A stretch of 64,000 nt of DNA from Axinella damicornis (lineage: Eukaryota; Porifera; Demospongiae; Axinellida; Axinellidae): NCBI GenBank assembly GCA_963931865.1, contig OZ007505.1, forward strand, positions 2,520,694 through 2,584,693, written 5' to 3'. Every line of letters starts with the position of its first letter. Within the stretch, counting starts at the first letter, position 1. Below are positions 23,401 to 35,385 of the stretch, piece by piece. The notes beneath the pieces are model-generated. The model saw only the letters and a list, made by a program, of their open reading frames with translations. It had not been told where the DNA came from and made no database searches. The position numbers were made by a program, and so were the translations under genes.

Positions 23401-25723
23401 AAACTAACTAGCTAACGTGCTGGGTACAAGACTAAACTCACTTCCAGTTGTTCAGTACCTAGCCTACTACCTCACAAAATGTTTATGTCCATCACCTGGC
23501 ATCTGGCATGCTTTCTTATACCGGAAGCAGCAACAAATGAATGGACGAATGGAATTTGAACTATGTAAACTTGAAAGGTTTTCACAAAAGTTTACATACC
23601 CCCAAAACAAAGGAAAATCCTTACCCCCAAACAATGCTGTGAACGTGTTCCACAGAGTCTAGTAGAGATAAATACGTAGGAGAGCTTGTGCATAGTAAAA
23701 GCGGGATGTAACTTGGAAAACTTTTCAGGAAACCAGCTCTATAATTTCTGCCATGAAGCAGAGGGAGACTTGCTATCAAGTTCAGATGATACCACAGTAC
23801 GTCTTCCTCCAGCTATGATGCAAATTCATAGCTCTAGCTGCTGTGATTCATATGTAGCCAAATTCAGCCCTAGTGCTATTTTCAGAAGTGTAGTTAAGTC
23901 ACTTTCCACCATCCGATCTGATCCTGCTGACTCTCACTGGTAGTAATTTCCACTTTCAGAGATAGAAGCTATATAGCTAGCTGGCTCCAGTGCAGTACAA
24001 AAGGACTCCAGACTTCAAGAGGTCGTGCAAGTTAAGCAGACATAGTAGTTTGTATGTGCAAAGTCTGAGCTTGAACGTTTGCATGTTCCAAGTTACCCCA
24101 CCTTAATTAAGTTACATACCAGTAATGAGGTGGTCATCAAAGTTGATGCAGTCCAAATTGTGTATCACTATGGACAGCAAGTTAGCATAATATTAGCATC
24201 AGATTTACAGCTTCACGTTTGCCCTCCAAAGAAAATATTACAACTGGTAAGTGTATGGACTGTTTTCTCAGCACATTCGTATTATATAGGAGCGAAATGG
24301 CTCCAACCAAGGGCTGTTCACAGCCAAGCACAGACACGACCATGCTCACGCGGAATCTATCTCCCAAGCTGCATGCATGGAAGTGACATCACAAGATGAA
24401 AGTTCCCGGATAGACAGCTTTATCAGTTACTTAGCAACATGGATATTGGTCCAGCAGGAGCAGGCCTCCATACTTAGGATATTCAGCACTGGCTGCCCTG
24501 ATAGCCTAAACCATAAAATTTATTGTCACTTGGTAGGCTGATAGCAAATCAACATGGTTGAGTCAGCTGACTAACTCAGAGAAGCAAGTTAACAGCAACC
24601 AACACGACATTCTGACCATCTATGATGGCAATGAGGATGAAAATGGGAGAGATAAATGCCAGTGGCAGCTAGGGATTTTTTTGTTTCCTATATACAAAAG
24701 TTAATTGGCAGTAAGCAGATTAATGCTTATTTGAAGCCTGCCCGGGCCTTTCCTGGGAAGGGAAACCAGAGAAAACCCTTCCTAGGTGCAACTCAAACCT
24801 GTGGCCTCTCACATGCACCACGTGCACACTGCACAGCCGACTGCTTTATACAAAGGATGGTTTTCAAGTTTGTTTTCCCTCTAATACATCTTGAACCTGA
24901 CAAGTGAAAAGAGGATCACCTCTTGATCTGTAAAGGACAAAACACATTCCAAGTGTGTCCTCTGTTAAAAGTAGGCTTGAGTCTATTATATATGCTCGAA
25001 AATTGTATTACTATTCTGGAATCTATGCTCAAAATTATGTAATTTCGTAATCATGAGTGAACACTTCAATTTGTGAAACCACATGCGTGAGTCTGGTATT
25101 GAGGTCGAGACTACTTCCTCTGGCTGCATGGATTCACTGCAACTCAAATTTAAAGGGAGACCATGCAGCATCTCTGTGACTGCATGTGTGGCCAAGCAGT
25201 TAAAGAGGTCTATTATGCCTTAATTCCTTGTTGCAGCTGAGAGGTCTACAGCTGGCAAGTTCATAAGTGTGTGCCAATCCGGCCGTCATAAGTTGCTATA
25301 ATTAATTTTAGTGTTCTGCATGAGATTCCACATCGACACAATGTCATGTAGTCCACACTGCACTGTCCTACATTGTATGCACATGCAAACAGTGTCATTC
25401 TGATTTCAGACTTTTCCAAGAACATCCTTGCACTGTATAGATACAATATATCACTACAATTACAGAGCGTTGTAGCGTTGTTAGTAGAACATCTTTGACA
25501 CTTTGTTAATAATAGTCTTGCTCCCAAGCTCGCTAGGCACCTTAAGGTAGGGCTAGGTAAAGCAAGAATACCACCTCTACACATGAAAATTGGGCAATAA
25601 AATAATCCTCAACCCCATCATATCAACAAGCAAACCAATATCCTCAGGCGTATGTAGACAGTTAAAAGTAATGCAGAAAATTAAAAAGTTGATTTCATCA
25701 CCCTATAGCTGCCCCGAGGAATG
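23401..25723. other. intergenic, between kinase 5' exon and GMPPA 3' end
   Basis: If the 23.1-23.4 kb exon is correct, this stretch holds the kinase promoter. No CpG-rich block, TATA element or coding exon could be supported. Confidence 0.35.
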
Positions 25724-28700
25724 CTACAAGATGATTTGGTTGCGAAAATCAGTGTTGAGTTCCTTATGAGGGAGCACTATGGAATTGAGGACCATCAGCT
25801 CAGACTGGACATTTACTCCTTGGCCTGTGGTGTATGCAAAGGGAAGGAAGACGGGAGGAATTCCCCAGCAAGGGATATGGAGAAAGGTGAAAGGAGAAAA
25901 TTATTAATCAACCTTTTACTGAATTGATCTCTCTTTACCTACCCAATATAGTAATGCTGGGGTTTAGCTTTCCCTCCCTGTTGAACAGAGATTCAGTGAC
26001 CACCCGTGCAAGTGGGTCATTGGGGTTGGGGTCACTGGGGGAGCCCTCCACTCGCGACCATGACCCCAGGATGCAGTCCCAGCCGATGATGCTGTGCAAG
26101 ACACAACTGTGCTCCTGTGAGAAGAGGAGAGGAGATAGGTGGGGAGAGGGAGAGGGGGAGGAGGAAGAGATGAGATGAACGAAGAGGAGGATGAATAGAT
26201 GAGAGGAAGAAAAGAGGGAGAGGGGGAGAGGGAAGAGACAGGAGGAAGGAGAGAGGGAGAAGGAGAGGAGGAAGAGATGAAAGGAGGGAGAGAGGGAGAG
26301 GGGAAGGAGGAAGAGATGAGAGGAAGGAGAGAGGGGAAGTAGGAAGAGATGAGAGGAATAAGAGAGGGAGAGGAGGAGGAAGAAGAGATGAAAGGAAGGA
26401 GAGAGGCAGAGGGGGAGGAGGAAGAGATGAGAGGAAGGAGAGAAGGAGAGGAGGAGGAGGATGGAGAGAGAGAGGGGGGAGGAGGAAGAGATGAGAGGAA
26501 GGAGAGAGGAGAAGAGAGGAGGGGGAAGGAGTGGAAGAAGAACAAGGAAGGAGAGGGGTGAGAGTTAAGGAGAGAGAAGAAGAGCAGGGGACGGAAAGAA
26601 GTTTAAATAAGTAGAGCATCAGAATTGGTACCATTATTTCAGCTCTGTCCAGGACAATGGCCTCCTTGATCCTTGCACCAGGTCCAATCGTCACACCTGC
26701 ACCCACGTAGACATTTGGACCAAGCTAGAGGAGAACAACGTACGTGATGGCTATTTCATAGTCTCATGCCCAATCCACAATGGAGAGGGTGTGGTTACAC
26801 AAGGCCGGATCCTTGGGTTCATGGAAGTGCTGTACCCTGATAAATGGATCTCCTTCAGTTGTACCAGTAGTACTATTGAACTGGTGAAATAGCGTAGAAT
26901 GTTGAGCCCCTACAAGCTGTTAGAAACGTTTCAGGGTATCCTTGTACCCAGGCCTTCTGTACAGAAAAGGATAATTTATTAGAAGTGTGTGTGGTAGGCC
27001 AAACTGTCCTACAATTTCATTGGTTGTTTTCAAAATCCAAAGCCGGCCCAAGGATTCGGGGTAGACCCTCTCCCTTGAGGTTGGGGTCTTAATTGGCTAG
27101 TGTGCATGTTTAGTATTAATATTGACTAAAGCATCCTTCCTGCATGTAACAACTGGTAGCAGTCCAGTCATTTTAGATGCCCTCTTCCAATAATGCTACA
27201 AAAATTTGCACACACATTACCCTTGCGGACTTTGCAAGTGCATTCAGAATACAATAAATACATGGGAGTGGCTCCTAGTGGGTGCAGTTATAACGAAAAC
27301 TGAACAATGCAACCTCACACCTCTCACACCCCACGCCTCCACTTTCTTACCACACCCCTCCTCCCTAAGACTCCCTTCCTATCTGCCAACACCATCCTCT
27401 CTCTCTACTCCCATCTCCCACCCCACCCCTTCCTTTCCTTTACCACACCCCCTCCTTCCCATAAGGCTCACTCACAGTTGCAGTGGGGTCTACCAATGCG
27501 GTGGGGTGTATTCTGACATGGCCGACGATGTTGGGAAGGTCTGGTCCATTGGTCACTAGACGTTCCGGGTGAGTCTTCTTGAACAAGGAGAGGTAGAGCC
27601 GATTGGCATAGATTGCACACCTAGGAAGAGGAAGGCACGCATGCCAAATGTTGTTGCTATTGGAAGCCCTCTGTCCACACAAGGCAGTATGAATCACTGG
27701 CAATCATGACATCATTGCTGTAGGCATTACACTAATCATGACATCATTATTGGTCACTAATACCATCACTGTACTGCACCAGGCATCAGTGACATCATCA
27801 GCCGTACCCTGCAGTTTTGACCTGGCTCCAGAATCCGGTGGTCATTTTGAAGACAAAGAGCTTTCCAGTGCCTGCGAGCGGAGCCAGCAGGCTCCTCTCA
27901 AGGTCTATCGAGTCACGCATGTGCTCTGGGCTGCGTGTGCATAAGGGATTGTATAAGTTGGGTGTGAAGGAGCAAGGACAGAGTAGGTGTTACAGGGGGA
28001 GCAGCATTGAAGGAATAAGGAGTAGAGAGGAGAGTTGTGGTATAGGTGGAGTGGAGGGTGGAAGGGATGGAAAGGGGAGGAGAGAGGAAAACGTAGTACG
28101 AAGGTTGCACGTCACTATAGTCTAGTCCCGCCCCACGAACATCCCACTTCCGTTACACACAGACAGACACAAAAACACATGGTAATATATTGATGAGCCA
28201 CTTCGACTGTTGGCTGCACTTTTAAGGTTACGGGATACTCGTGCGTGCGCCGTGCGAAATGTATTGAGAAATGTATACTTAAGCTCGCTAACCAAGAATC
28301 TCTGGTACGAACAGCGTGAGCAACTTGATTCTAGAGGTGGAGGTGCGCAGTCACAAGGTGCAGGGCATGACGGAAGTTTTTACCGATACGCTGTATAGCC
28401 TTGCATAACGAGCGGTTAAGTTCACCAAAAAGCCGTATTTACCGCTTTTCTCGAGCAAGACAGCACATAAATTTGCCATGGGTTATGCTATCAAAAAAAG
28501 CTTCTGTCATGCCCTGCACCTTGCTGACAGCGCACCTCCACCGCCAGAATCAAGTTGCTCACGCTCTTCGTACCAGAGATTTTTGGTTAGCGAGCTTATA
28601 AGTATACATTTCCCAATACATTTCGCACGGCGCGCACACGAGTATCCCGTAACCTTAAGCGGTTTGACCTTTGACCATTGTGGTCACAGCTGTGGCTATA

Positions 28701-29339
28701 GAGCCTACCAGTATGAGGAAGGCCAGCTTACATTAGCTCATTTTCATGATTGGCCTGGAAGACTTTGCCTAGCTGTTTGAATATCTCTGGTGTGAAGAGG
28801 TAGGCACCAGCATTGATGATGTTGCTCACAAACGTTTCCGGCTTTTCAACATAATGTAGTACCTAGGGGGGAGAGTATAGGGATGGAGGTGTGGTGAAGG
28901 GAGGGGAGGGAGGGGGGGAGATAGACACTTCATGTTGGCGGTTGAGCTAGGAAATGATACACTAACCGCATGTGTCTCAGGATTCTCAACAATACAGCCA
29001 TAGTTGACAGCCTGTGCTTCATTGGCCTGTGAAGTGGGTGTGGGTGTGCCGGAGGGGTTGATGCTACAAATGTACACACACACACACACAATCACGCACA
29101 CACATGCATCACAAGCACACATACAACACACCTCAGTCCCCAGGATTACACATTCGCCTCCCCCCAGCACTTTCTTATGAAATTCACTCATCTCAGCCAC
29201 AGGAAAATCACAGCACACGTCAGAATTGAACACAAAGAAAGCTCGAGGATTGCCTCGCAGGATCTGGTCTCGGAAATGGTAGATACCCCCAGCAGTACCC
29301 AGAGGGCAGTACTCCTGTAGATACCTTGGGGGGGGAGGG

Positions 29340-29371
<32 letters not shown>

Positions 29372-30363
29372 AGGCAGACAGGTGGAAGAAAGTTGGGAGG
29401 GGAGGAACAGAGAAGGTGTGTCACCGTGTGTGTGTGTGGTGTGTGGAGGAGATGGCAGCACTGAACCAGTATTCTGAACTGAACTCCAGAGGAACTCAGC
29501 AATAAACACCTACCGGCACCTTCACATTCCTTCCTGTACTGGTGTTGCTAGGTGACTCTGTTGCCCTCCCAAAGAAGCCCTCCCCTTGATACACATGCAT
29601 GCACACCTTGTAGCTCCTCCACTCCAAATATATGTGTACTCCTCCACACCCCCTCCCTCATCCCACAGCTCCTTCTCCCACCCTCACTAGGCCTTGACAA
29701 ATTATGTTTTTTTCCCCGCCCTATTATTCTATTCCCCTATTCTCAGCATTAATGCCTATTATGCTTTGAAGTTGTCCTATTATTCTCAAAATTATGCTAG
29801 CATAATTTGTCAACACTATTCTTTGTACTATCCACTCAGCGTTCTTGTACTGCAGCATATATACATTGTACAGGAGCATAATTATTTCTCTAGGGACGAC
29901 TGTTGTTGATATGGGTAAAGGAGTTTTGCAAGATGGAGATCATTTGCTCTACAGCTGCAGAGGATGGCTGAACCAGTATAAGAATCAGTTTGCATGCTAA
30001 TGTTTAGTGTGAAGGTGTGGCTTCGCAAGATAGGCCTGCACGTCTGTGATACTGAGCAAGCATGCAGTTTAGTACAGCATCAATTATAAGTATTAGGTAA
30101 GTGTAGCCTATTATTCTCACAGGTCTGAATATTTATGCCTATTATTCCAGCATAATTCCCTTATGCTCTTGAGTACCTATTATTCTCAAAATTATGCTAG
30201 CATAATTTGTCAAGGCCTAACCCTCACCCTCCACTACCTCCCACCTCACCTAATGGGAATACTGTACTCCCTCTGCATGTCCTGAATGAACCGTGTCATC
30301 TCCCTGGACTGCTGGTAGAACCCAATCAGCAGGATCTCACGAACCTCAGGAAGCTATGGTTGT

Positions 30364-30407
<44 letters not shown>

Positions 30408-31002
30408 GAGAACGGCAGGAGGGAGGGGAGGGGGTGATGTGGGAGTGTGTGCATGTGAGTGTGGATGGTATGAGGGAGTGGGTGCATGCATGTGTGTGAG
30501 TATGTATATATAGTGCATGTGTGTTATTGTGATGTATGGAGGGCAAGAAGAAGCGGAGAAGTGTGTGACGTCCATGTACGTATGTATAGGTCTTGTAGAA
30601 GCTGCGGTCAACTTGTGTGACAACAACGGTGAATTCAATGACTGTCCTCAATGCACATCACATCATGCCTGCCTACCTTAGTGCAGGCCTCAATGTGGTG
30701 TTGCAGTAGGGGAGCACCAGCCACGGGAAACAACGGCTTGGGTACCTCCAGGGAGAGAGGGCGAAATTGTGTGCCTGGGGTATGTGTGAGGGGGGAGTTG
30801 TCGATTGCTCACATACTGGCTCTACATCAGGGTATCTCCTTGAACACGAGACATACACACTGGACACCAGGCAAAGTAAATCCTACAGGTATATACGTAT
30901 GCATAATATGCACACACTACACGCGTGAGCACTTATCACTGTCACATGCAACACTCTCCACTCACCGACATTCGGTCCTCCGATGAGAATGACGGCCTTC
31001 AT
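25724..31002 (-). CDS. GMPPA: GDP-mannose pyrophosphorylase A (GMPPA), complete, 11 exons
   Basis: Exons in order: 31002-30966, 30774-30677, 30353-30250, 29324-29132, 29026-28967, 28862-28732, 27930-27808, 27620-27476, 26724-26632, 26114-25943, 25824-25724. All use GT-AG and phases agree; 1257 bases give 418 residues against about 420 in vertebrate GMPPA. The start [10 protein letters not shown] leads into the nucleotidyltransferase signature GTQFRPLS...[10 protein letters not shown]. Further marks are [49 protein letters not shown], and a left-handed beta-helix ([19 protein letters not shown]). The protein ends in [16 protein letters not shown], the typical family C-terminus. GMPPA is the regulatory partner that binds GDP-mannose and restrains GMPPB in cytosolic GDP-mannose synthesis for glycosylation (family knowledge). 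Introns hold two MITEs. Confidence 0.95.
26121..26580. repeat. purine-rich (GAGGAA/GGAGAG) low-complexity tract in GMPPA intron
   Basis: About 460 bases of nearly pure A/G, polypyrimidine in the transcript, ending just upstream of the acceptor for exon 25943-26114. Confidence 0.95.
28222..28658. mobile_element. 437-bp MITE with about 155-bp inverted arms and TTAA ends
   Basis: The arm 28222-28376 is the near-perfect inverse of about 28500-28658; both end in TTAAGGTTACGGGATACTCG. The outermost TTAA at each end is consistent with a TTAA target duplication (piggyBac-type), though TTAA is part of the palindrome. Located in the GMPPA intron between exons 28732-28862 and 27808-27930. Confidence 0.85.
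29327..29372. repeat. G-run adjoining GMPPA exon 29132-29324
   Basis: About 40 G with two A; poly-C in the transcript directly upstream of the acceptor. Confidence 0.95.
29688..30219. mobile_element. 532-bp MITE with TAGGCCTTGACAAATTATG ends and 8-bp duplication
   Basis: The left end TAGGCCTTGACAAATTATG matches the inverse of the right end. ACCCTCAC flanks it on both sides (29680-29687 and 30220-30227), a perfect 8-bp target duplication as in hAT elements. The inverse end motif is also present internally (29796-29814), and CCTATTATTCTC is repeated inside. It lies between GMPPA exons 3 and 4. Confidence 0.85.
30364..30407. repeat. G-run of about 42 bases upstream of GMPPA exon 30250-30353
   Basis: Poly-C in the transcript, 10 bases from the acceptor. 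Confidence 0.95.
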
Positions 31003-31609
31003 GGCGCCTGCCAACACATGCAGACTGCTCTGTCGCCTGTACACAGACATCGTCAGATCTTGCAACAGAACAGTAAACCTGTGCGAGTTCAAAGTTTAAA
31101 GTTCATAGTTCATGACAAACCGTGTGCTAGTCTTGCTCCCAGAGGCCTCCACTTGCACACTTGATGTAGTTCTGTATATGCATGATGCTCATTTTTTTTG
31201 TTTGCCTGCAGCGATTAAGACACACAAAGGAGGAAAACAGGGACATGAGGGAACTTCACCAGGTTCTCCTTCACTTTGATCCAGGTGTACGTGAATTGAG
31301 TAGTTATCTTGCAAGAATTGTAATAATGGTGTCCACTCAATCCACTAGAAGTACTGTACATTGGGCCGTAAGTACAATTGCAGTACAGTGCACTCCATAG
31401 CTAGGACACATTCTGCAGGACGTCAAGTTGAAATTCCATGCTGGTACAGTAAGAGGGTTAATTAATTATTGTCATGAAAACACTGCATGTAAAAAGGGCA
31501 TTGTATAAATGTATGAGTCATACATGTTGAAATATTATAAGTGACAACTGCCATCATGTATTCTAAAAGACTGGTTAGTTCTTAGTTGCTCTAGTCAGTG
31601 GTGTACCAG
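31003..31609. promoter_or_regulatory. region upstream of GMPPA; no defined element
   Basis: This gap separates the GMPPA start codon from the 3' end of the next minus-strand gene and should contain the GMPPA promoter. I cannot point to a specific element. Confidence 0.3.
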
Positions 31610-33800
31610 CTACTTCCCATTGCTACCAATAACAGAGCTCCTTCGGGAGGAAGGGGATGCTTTCGGAGAGACCTTGTTTGAACCTCGAGCTAGAGGGGAG
31701 GTGTTAGGAAGAGTGTTACCAACAGTTGGGAGGGTGGTAGGGGACGATTTCATAGGGAATTTGCGCTGGATCTTTGGAGTGAACGAGTCTGCTTTCAGCT
31801 CCTTGCGAATGACAGCTATGGAAGAGGGGTTCTTGAGGCTCTCTGCCACCATCTCTGTGATGGTAATCCTCTCTCGACTCAGTCTTTGTGAGTGGGAAGA
31901 GGTGGTTGTATCAAACGAGCGCTGGACATCGGATTTCTCTCCACCCACTTTCTCATTCCTATTCTCCCCATCCTTCGCCAGAGTGGTGAGATCAGTGAAC
32001 GATGCACTCTTCTGCCTCCCGTCTGGGCTACTCATACTGCGAGTCGGAGAGAAGATGGAGCGCTCATCCTCGGGCTTCTTCTCGCTCACCACACCCTGCT
32101 CTCTCTTCCGATGTCGTCTCCTCCTTGCTGGAGAGTTCTCAGGCGTAGCTATATCCACCTTGATCTCCACCTGCTTCATAGCTTTCTCCAGACACTTCTG
32201 GAGCTCTGAAACCTTCTGCTCTAGTTCGTTTATCCTCTGTGTCTTTTTCTCTAACTCTGCACTGTGCGTTTGTTTTAGATTGGTGAGTTTTTCCTCGAGT
32301 ATTGAGCGGTCATTCATCCGAAGTTCGTCATGTTTGTGATGAGCTTGAACCAGCTTCTCCTGGCACAATCTCACCTGGCTCTCCAGGGATGAGATGCGGT
32401 AGATAGGATCTTCTGATTGCTGAGAGAGAAAGAAGGACAAAGTTTAGGTGCGCAGGGTTTCATCAGGATGACATTTTTGAGGGGGGGGGGGGGGGGGGGG
32501 GGGGGGGGTGGGAGCGCAGTGCTTGGACTGGGCATGGGGCATGCTTAGCCATGTTTTGGTTGTTGTTGTGTTGTCATTACATTATAGTTTGTGGTTGCTC
32601 TCCATCCATGCCTCTTCTCCTAGTTATTAATTTGGGGGGGGAAGCTTTAACGTTTGGGGGGTTAGCCTAGTTGGCTAAGGAACTAATTTTGAATCGTCCC
32701 AAAAGGTAACTAAAAGTAAAATATGCAATCTCTGGCTCAGTTGGAGCTTAGCTCTAAAGTATCTTGGGAGTGAACAGAACAGAGGGACAGGTGGAAACAC
32801 CAACCTTGGAACTTGCAGCCTGCAGAATGGTGATACACTCGTGTTGTTCCTCCTCCTGGGCCAACTGAAGCGCTGACTTCCCATTGTGGGACAGAGCCAA
32901 AGTGTTGCAGCCTGCCCGAATCAACATTTCGACCATACCAGCATGGCCCTTCCACGCAGCTATGTGCAGTGCCGTTAGTCCAATCTGGAGGGAGGGGAGG
33001 GAGGGAGGGAGGGATGGAGGGATGGAGGGAGGGGAGGAAGGGAGGGAGGAGGGAGGGAGGGAGGGGAGGGAGGGAGGAGGGAGGAGGGGAGGGAGGGAGG
33101 GAGGGAGGGAGGGAGGGGAGGGAGACGGAGGGAGGGAGGGAGGGAGGGAGGGAGGGAGGGAGGAGGGAGGGAGGGAGGGAGGGAGGGGGAGGGAGGGAGG
33201 AAAGGAGGGGATGGAGGGAGGAAAGGAGGGGATGGAGGGAAGAACCAATGGAACACCTGGCTATCATTATCAATCAGTTCAAAGCGCTCAACTACCTTAG
33301 TGGAAGAGTTGATATCACAACCAGCAGCTGTGAGGATCTGTGCCAGCTGTAAATGACCGTTGGAAGCTGCACACATGAGACATGTCCACCCCTCCTTGGT
33401 CCTGGCCATAAGGAAGGCTCCCATGGCCAGGAGAAGCAGAGCTATGCGTATGTGACCCTCGACGCTGACATCATGGAGGGCAGTGAGACCCCGCTGTGTG
33501 AGAGTGTGTGTGCGTGCATGAAGAGGGTGTGTGTGGGTGCATGCTTGCGACAGTGCAGAAGGATGTTTGTTCCACCCAGTATAATGAATGTCATCACAGT
33601 TTGCACTAAGGGCCAATTATTCATCTCCAGTTCAGACATCACACGCCAAATCATACAGTGCTAGACTCTAACACAGCAACCTGTTAGTCCCCATAGCGAA
33701 AGAAACCATGTACTTGTTTGAGTCAAGTGCCTTTGCGAAACTATCGCTTAGTTGTATATGCTGAGTACCTTGAGGGCATTTTCCAAAAGCTGAAGTACTT
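31610..33800 (-). CDS. ankyrin-repeat / coiled-coil protein, 5' end lost in the assembly gap
   Basis: Exons in order: a fragment 33800-33769 (VLQLLENALK, cut by the gap), 33493-33296, 32984-32805, and the terminal exon 32420-31610 ending in TAG. All junctions are phase 0. The two middle exons encode at least three ankyrin repeats: GLTALHDVSVEGH..., WTCLMCAASNGHLQLAQIL and GLTALHIAAWKGHAGMVEML. The last exon encodes a heptad-patterned coiled coil of roughly 85 residues (ISSLESQVRLCQEKL ... INELEQKVSELQKCL), then a basic stretch (ARRRRHRKRE), and a Ser/Pro-rich tail with many SP and RxxS sites. An ankyrin plus coiled-coil scaffold is clear. Resemblance to ANKRD6/diversin is only a guess; no family is firmly recognised. 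N-terminal repeats are missing. Confidence 0.8.
32479..32509. repeat. G homopolymer run in intron
   Basis: About 29 G; poly-C in the minus-strand transcript, about 60 bases upstream of the acceptor at 32421. Confidence 0.95.
32987..33240. repeat. (GGGA)n tract
   Basis: GGGA/GGAGGA array, CCCT in the transcript, directly upstream of the acceptor of exon 32805-32984. Confidence 0.95.
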
Positions 33801-34000
33801 NNNNNNNNNNNNNNNNNNNNNNNNNNNNNNNNNNNNNNNNNNNNNNNNNNNNNNNNNNNNNNNNNNNNNNNNNNNNNNNNNNNNNNNNNNNNNNNNNNNN
33901 NNNNNNNNNNNNNNNNNNNNNNNNNNNNNNNNNNNNNNNNNNNNNNNNNNNNNNNNNNNNNNNNNNNNNNNNNNNNNNNNNNNNNNNNNNNNNNNNNNNN
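33801..34000. other. assembly gap, 200 N
   Basis: Exactly 200 N. The left side cuts an ankyrin exon of the minus-strand gene. The right side resumes in CA repeats just before an ankyrin exon of the plus-strand gene. The round length suggests a placeholder. Confidence 1.
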
Positions 34001-34031
34001 ACACACACACACACACTATACACACACACAG

Positions 34032-34764
34032 TATGGCCACACCCCTGCCCACCGTGCTGCTGCTCTCGGCTGCCCAGTCAGTGTCAGTGCTCTGCTGCCC
34101 CATGGAGCAGACTTTAGGGCCCGGGACAACAACGGTCACTCGGCACTGGAGTTAGCAAAGCTCCTGAACAACACGCGGTGCCGCAGGATTGCCCTGAGGG
34201 AGGAGTCTCCCCACCCCCTCCCTCCACCTGAGAGAGAAGGTATTAAATAGTAATCTACAGGGACTTGCTATAGAACTATGTATATCATTCTTGTATCCCC
34301 TCCCTCCTCCTCCCTTTCCCCCTCCCCCCTCCCTCGTCGTCCCTCCCCACTCCCTCCATCCACTCGTCCCTCCTCCCCCACCCTATTTCTACTCCAGCTC
34401 CACCCCCATTCTCCCAGAGCAGTGACAACCTCCTCTCCACAGGTCACCAGCTGCTGCAGCCGCAACGTAGCCACAGCAGTGCCGGGTCTTCCGGGTCCAT
34501 CCCTGACTCAGGAAGCCCAAAGGTATTCTGGCGCATGCACTCCATGGAGACACTCAACGCTTCTTCTCCACTTGACAAGATGTGTTAAACTTGCTCCCAA
34601 ACACGTGACACATACATATTTGCTGTTCCCCTCCACATTCAATCCACCTGACGTCATTCACATGTTGTCATCACTCTTCCCCTTCCTTGTGTTATTATCA
34701 ACAGAACAGATGGTTGGCTTGGTAATAAGGGTACAATTTCCACTGGACTAGATGTAATCACTCT

Positions 34765-34798
<34 letters not shown>

Positions 34799-35350
34799 CT
34801 CTTTCTTCCCTTCTCCCAGCCACTCAGGCATCGTCCATCAATCACTGGCACCTCTCGTCCTGTCATTCTCCAAGCGTGTCCCATCTATCAAACGTTCCCC
34901 GTCCATCAAACGCACTCCTTCTATCAGACATTCCTCTGGAGAGGAAGCCAACATCTACCTCAGCAGGGAGACTGTGCACGGCTGTCCCTAGACCTGGAGC
35001 ACCAGGACAGCCTCAGCTGGGAAGACCACCAGTAAAATGGTCTATGATAACAGTGAGTTGTGAGGGAGGGCCGTGAAAGAGAGGGAAGAGGGAGAGGGCA
35101 GTAAAATAGAAGGCAAGCAGGGAGGATGTCAGTGACTGAGAGGCAAGGGAATGGAGGTTGTGAAAGGATCGTTGGAGAGGTTGTATGAGGAGAGGGAGGG
35201 AGAGGGTGTTAAGGAGAATTGAGAGGACTACAGGCCATTGGTGGGGGGTAGAGAAGGGTAGTAACTATTTGACCGGTACAACGATTGTACCAGCACCACC
35301 ATCATATCGTTTTAGGTTTAGCCTGATTACCACCCAACTCTAGTGGTAAC

Positions 35351-35385
<35 letters not shown>

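Noticed and set aside
33718..34155. Frames running through the N gap
   Set aside because: They consist mostly of unknown residues across the gap.
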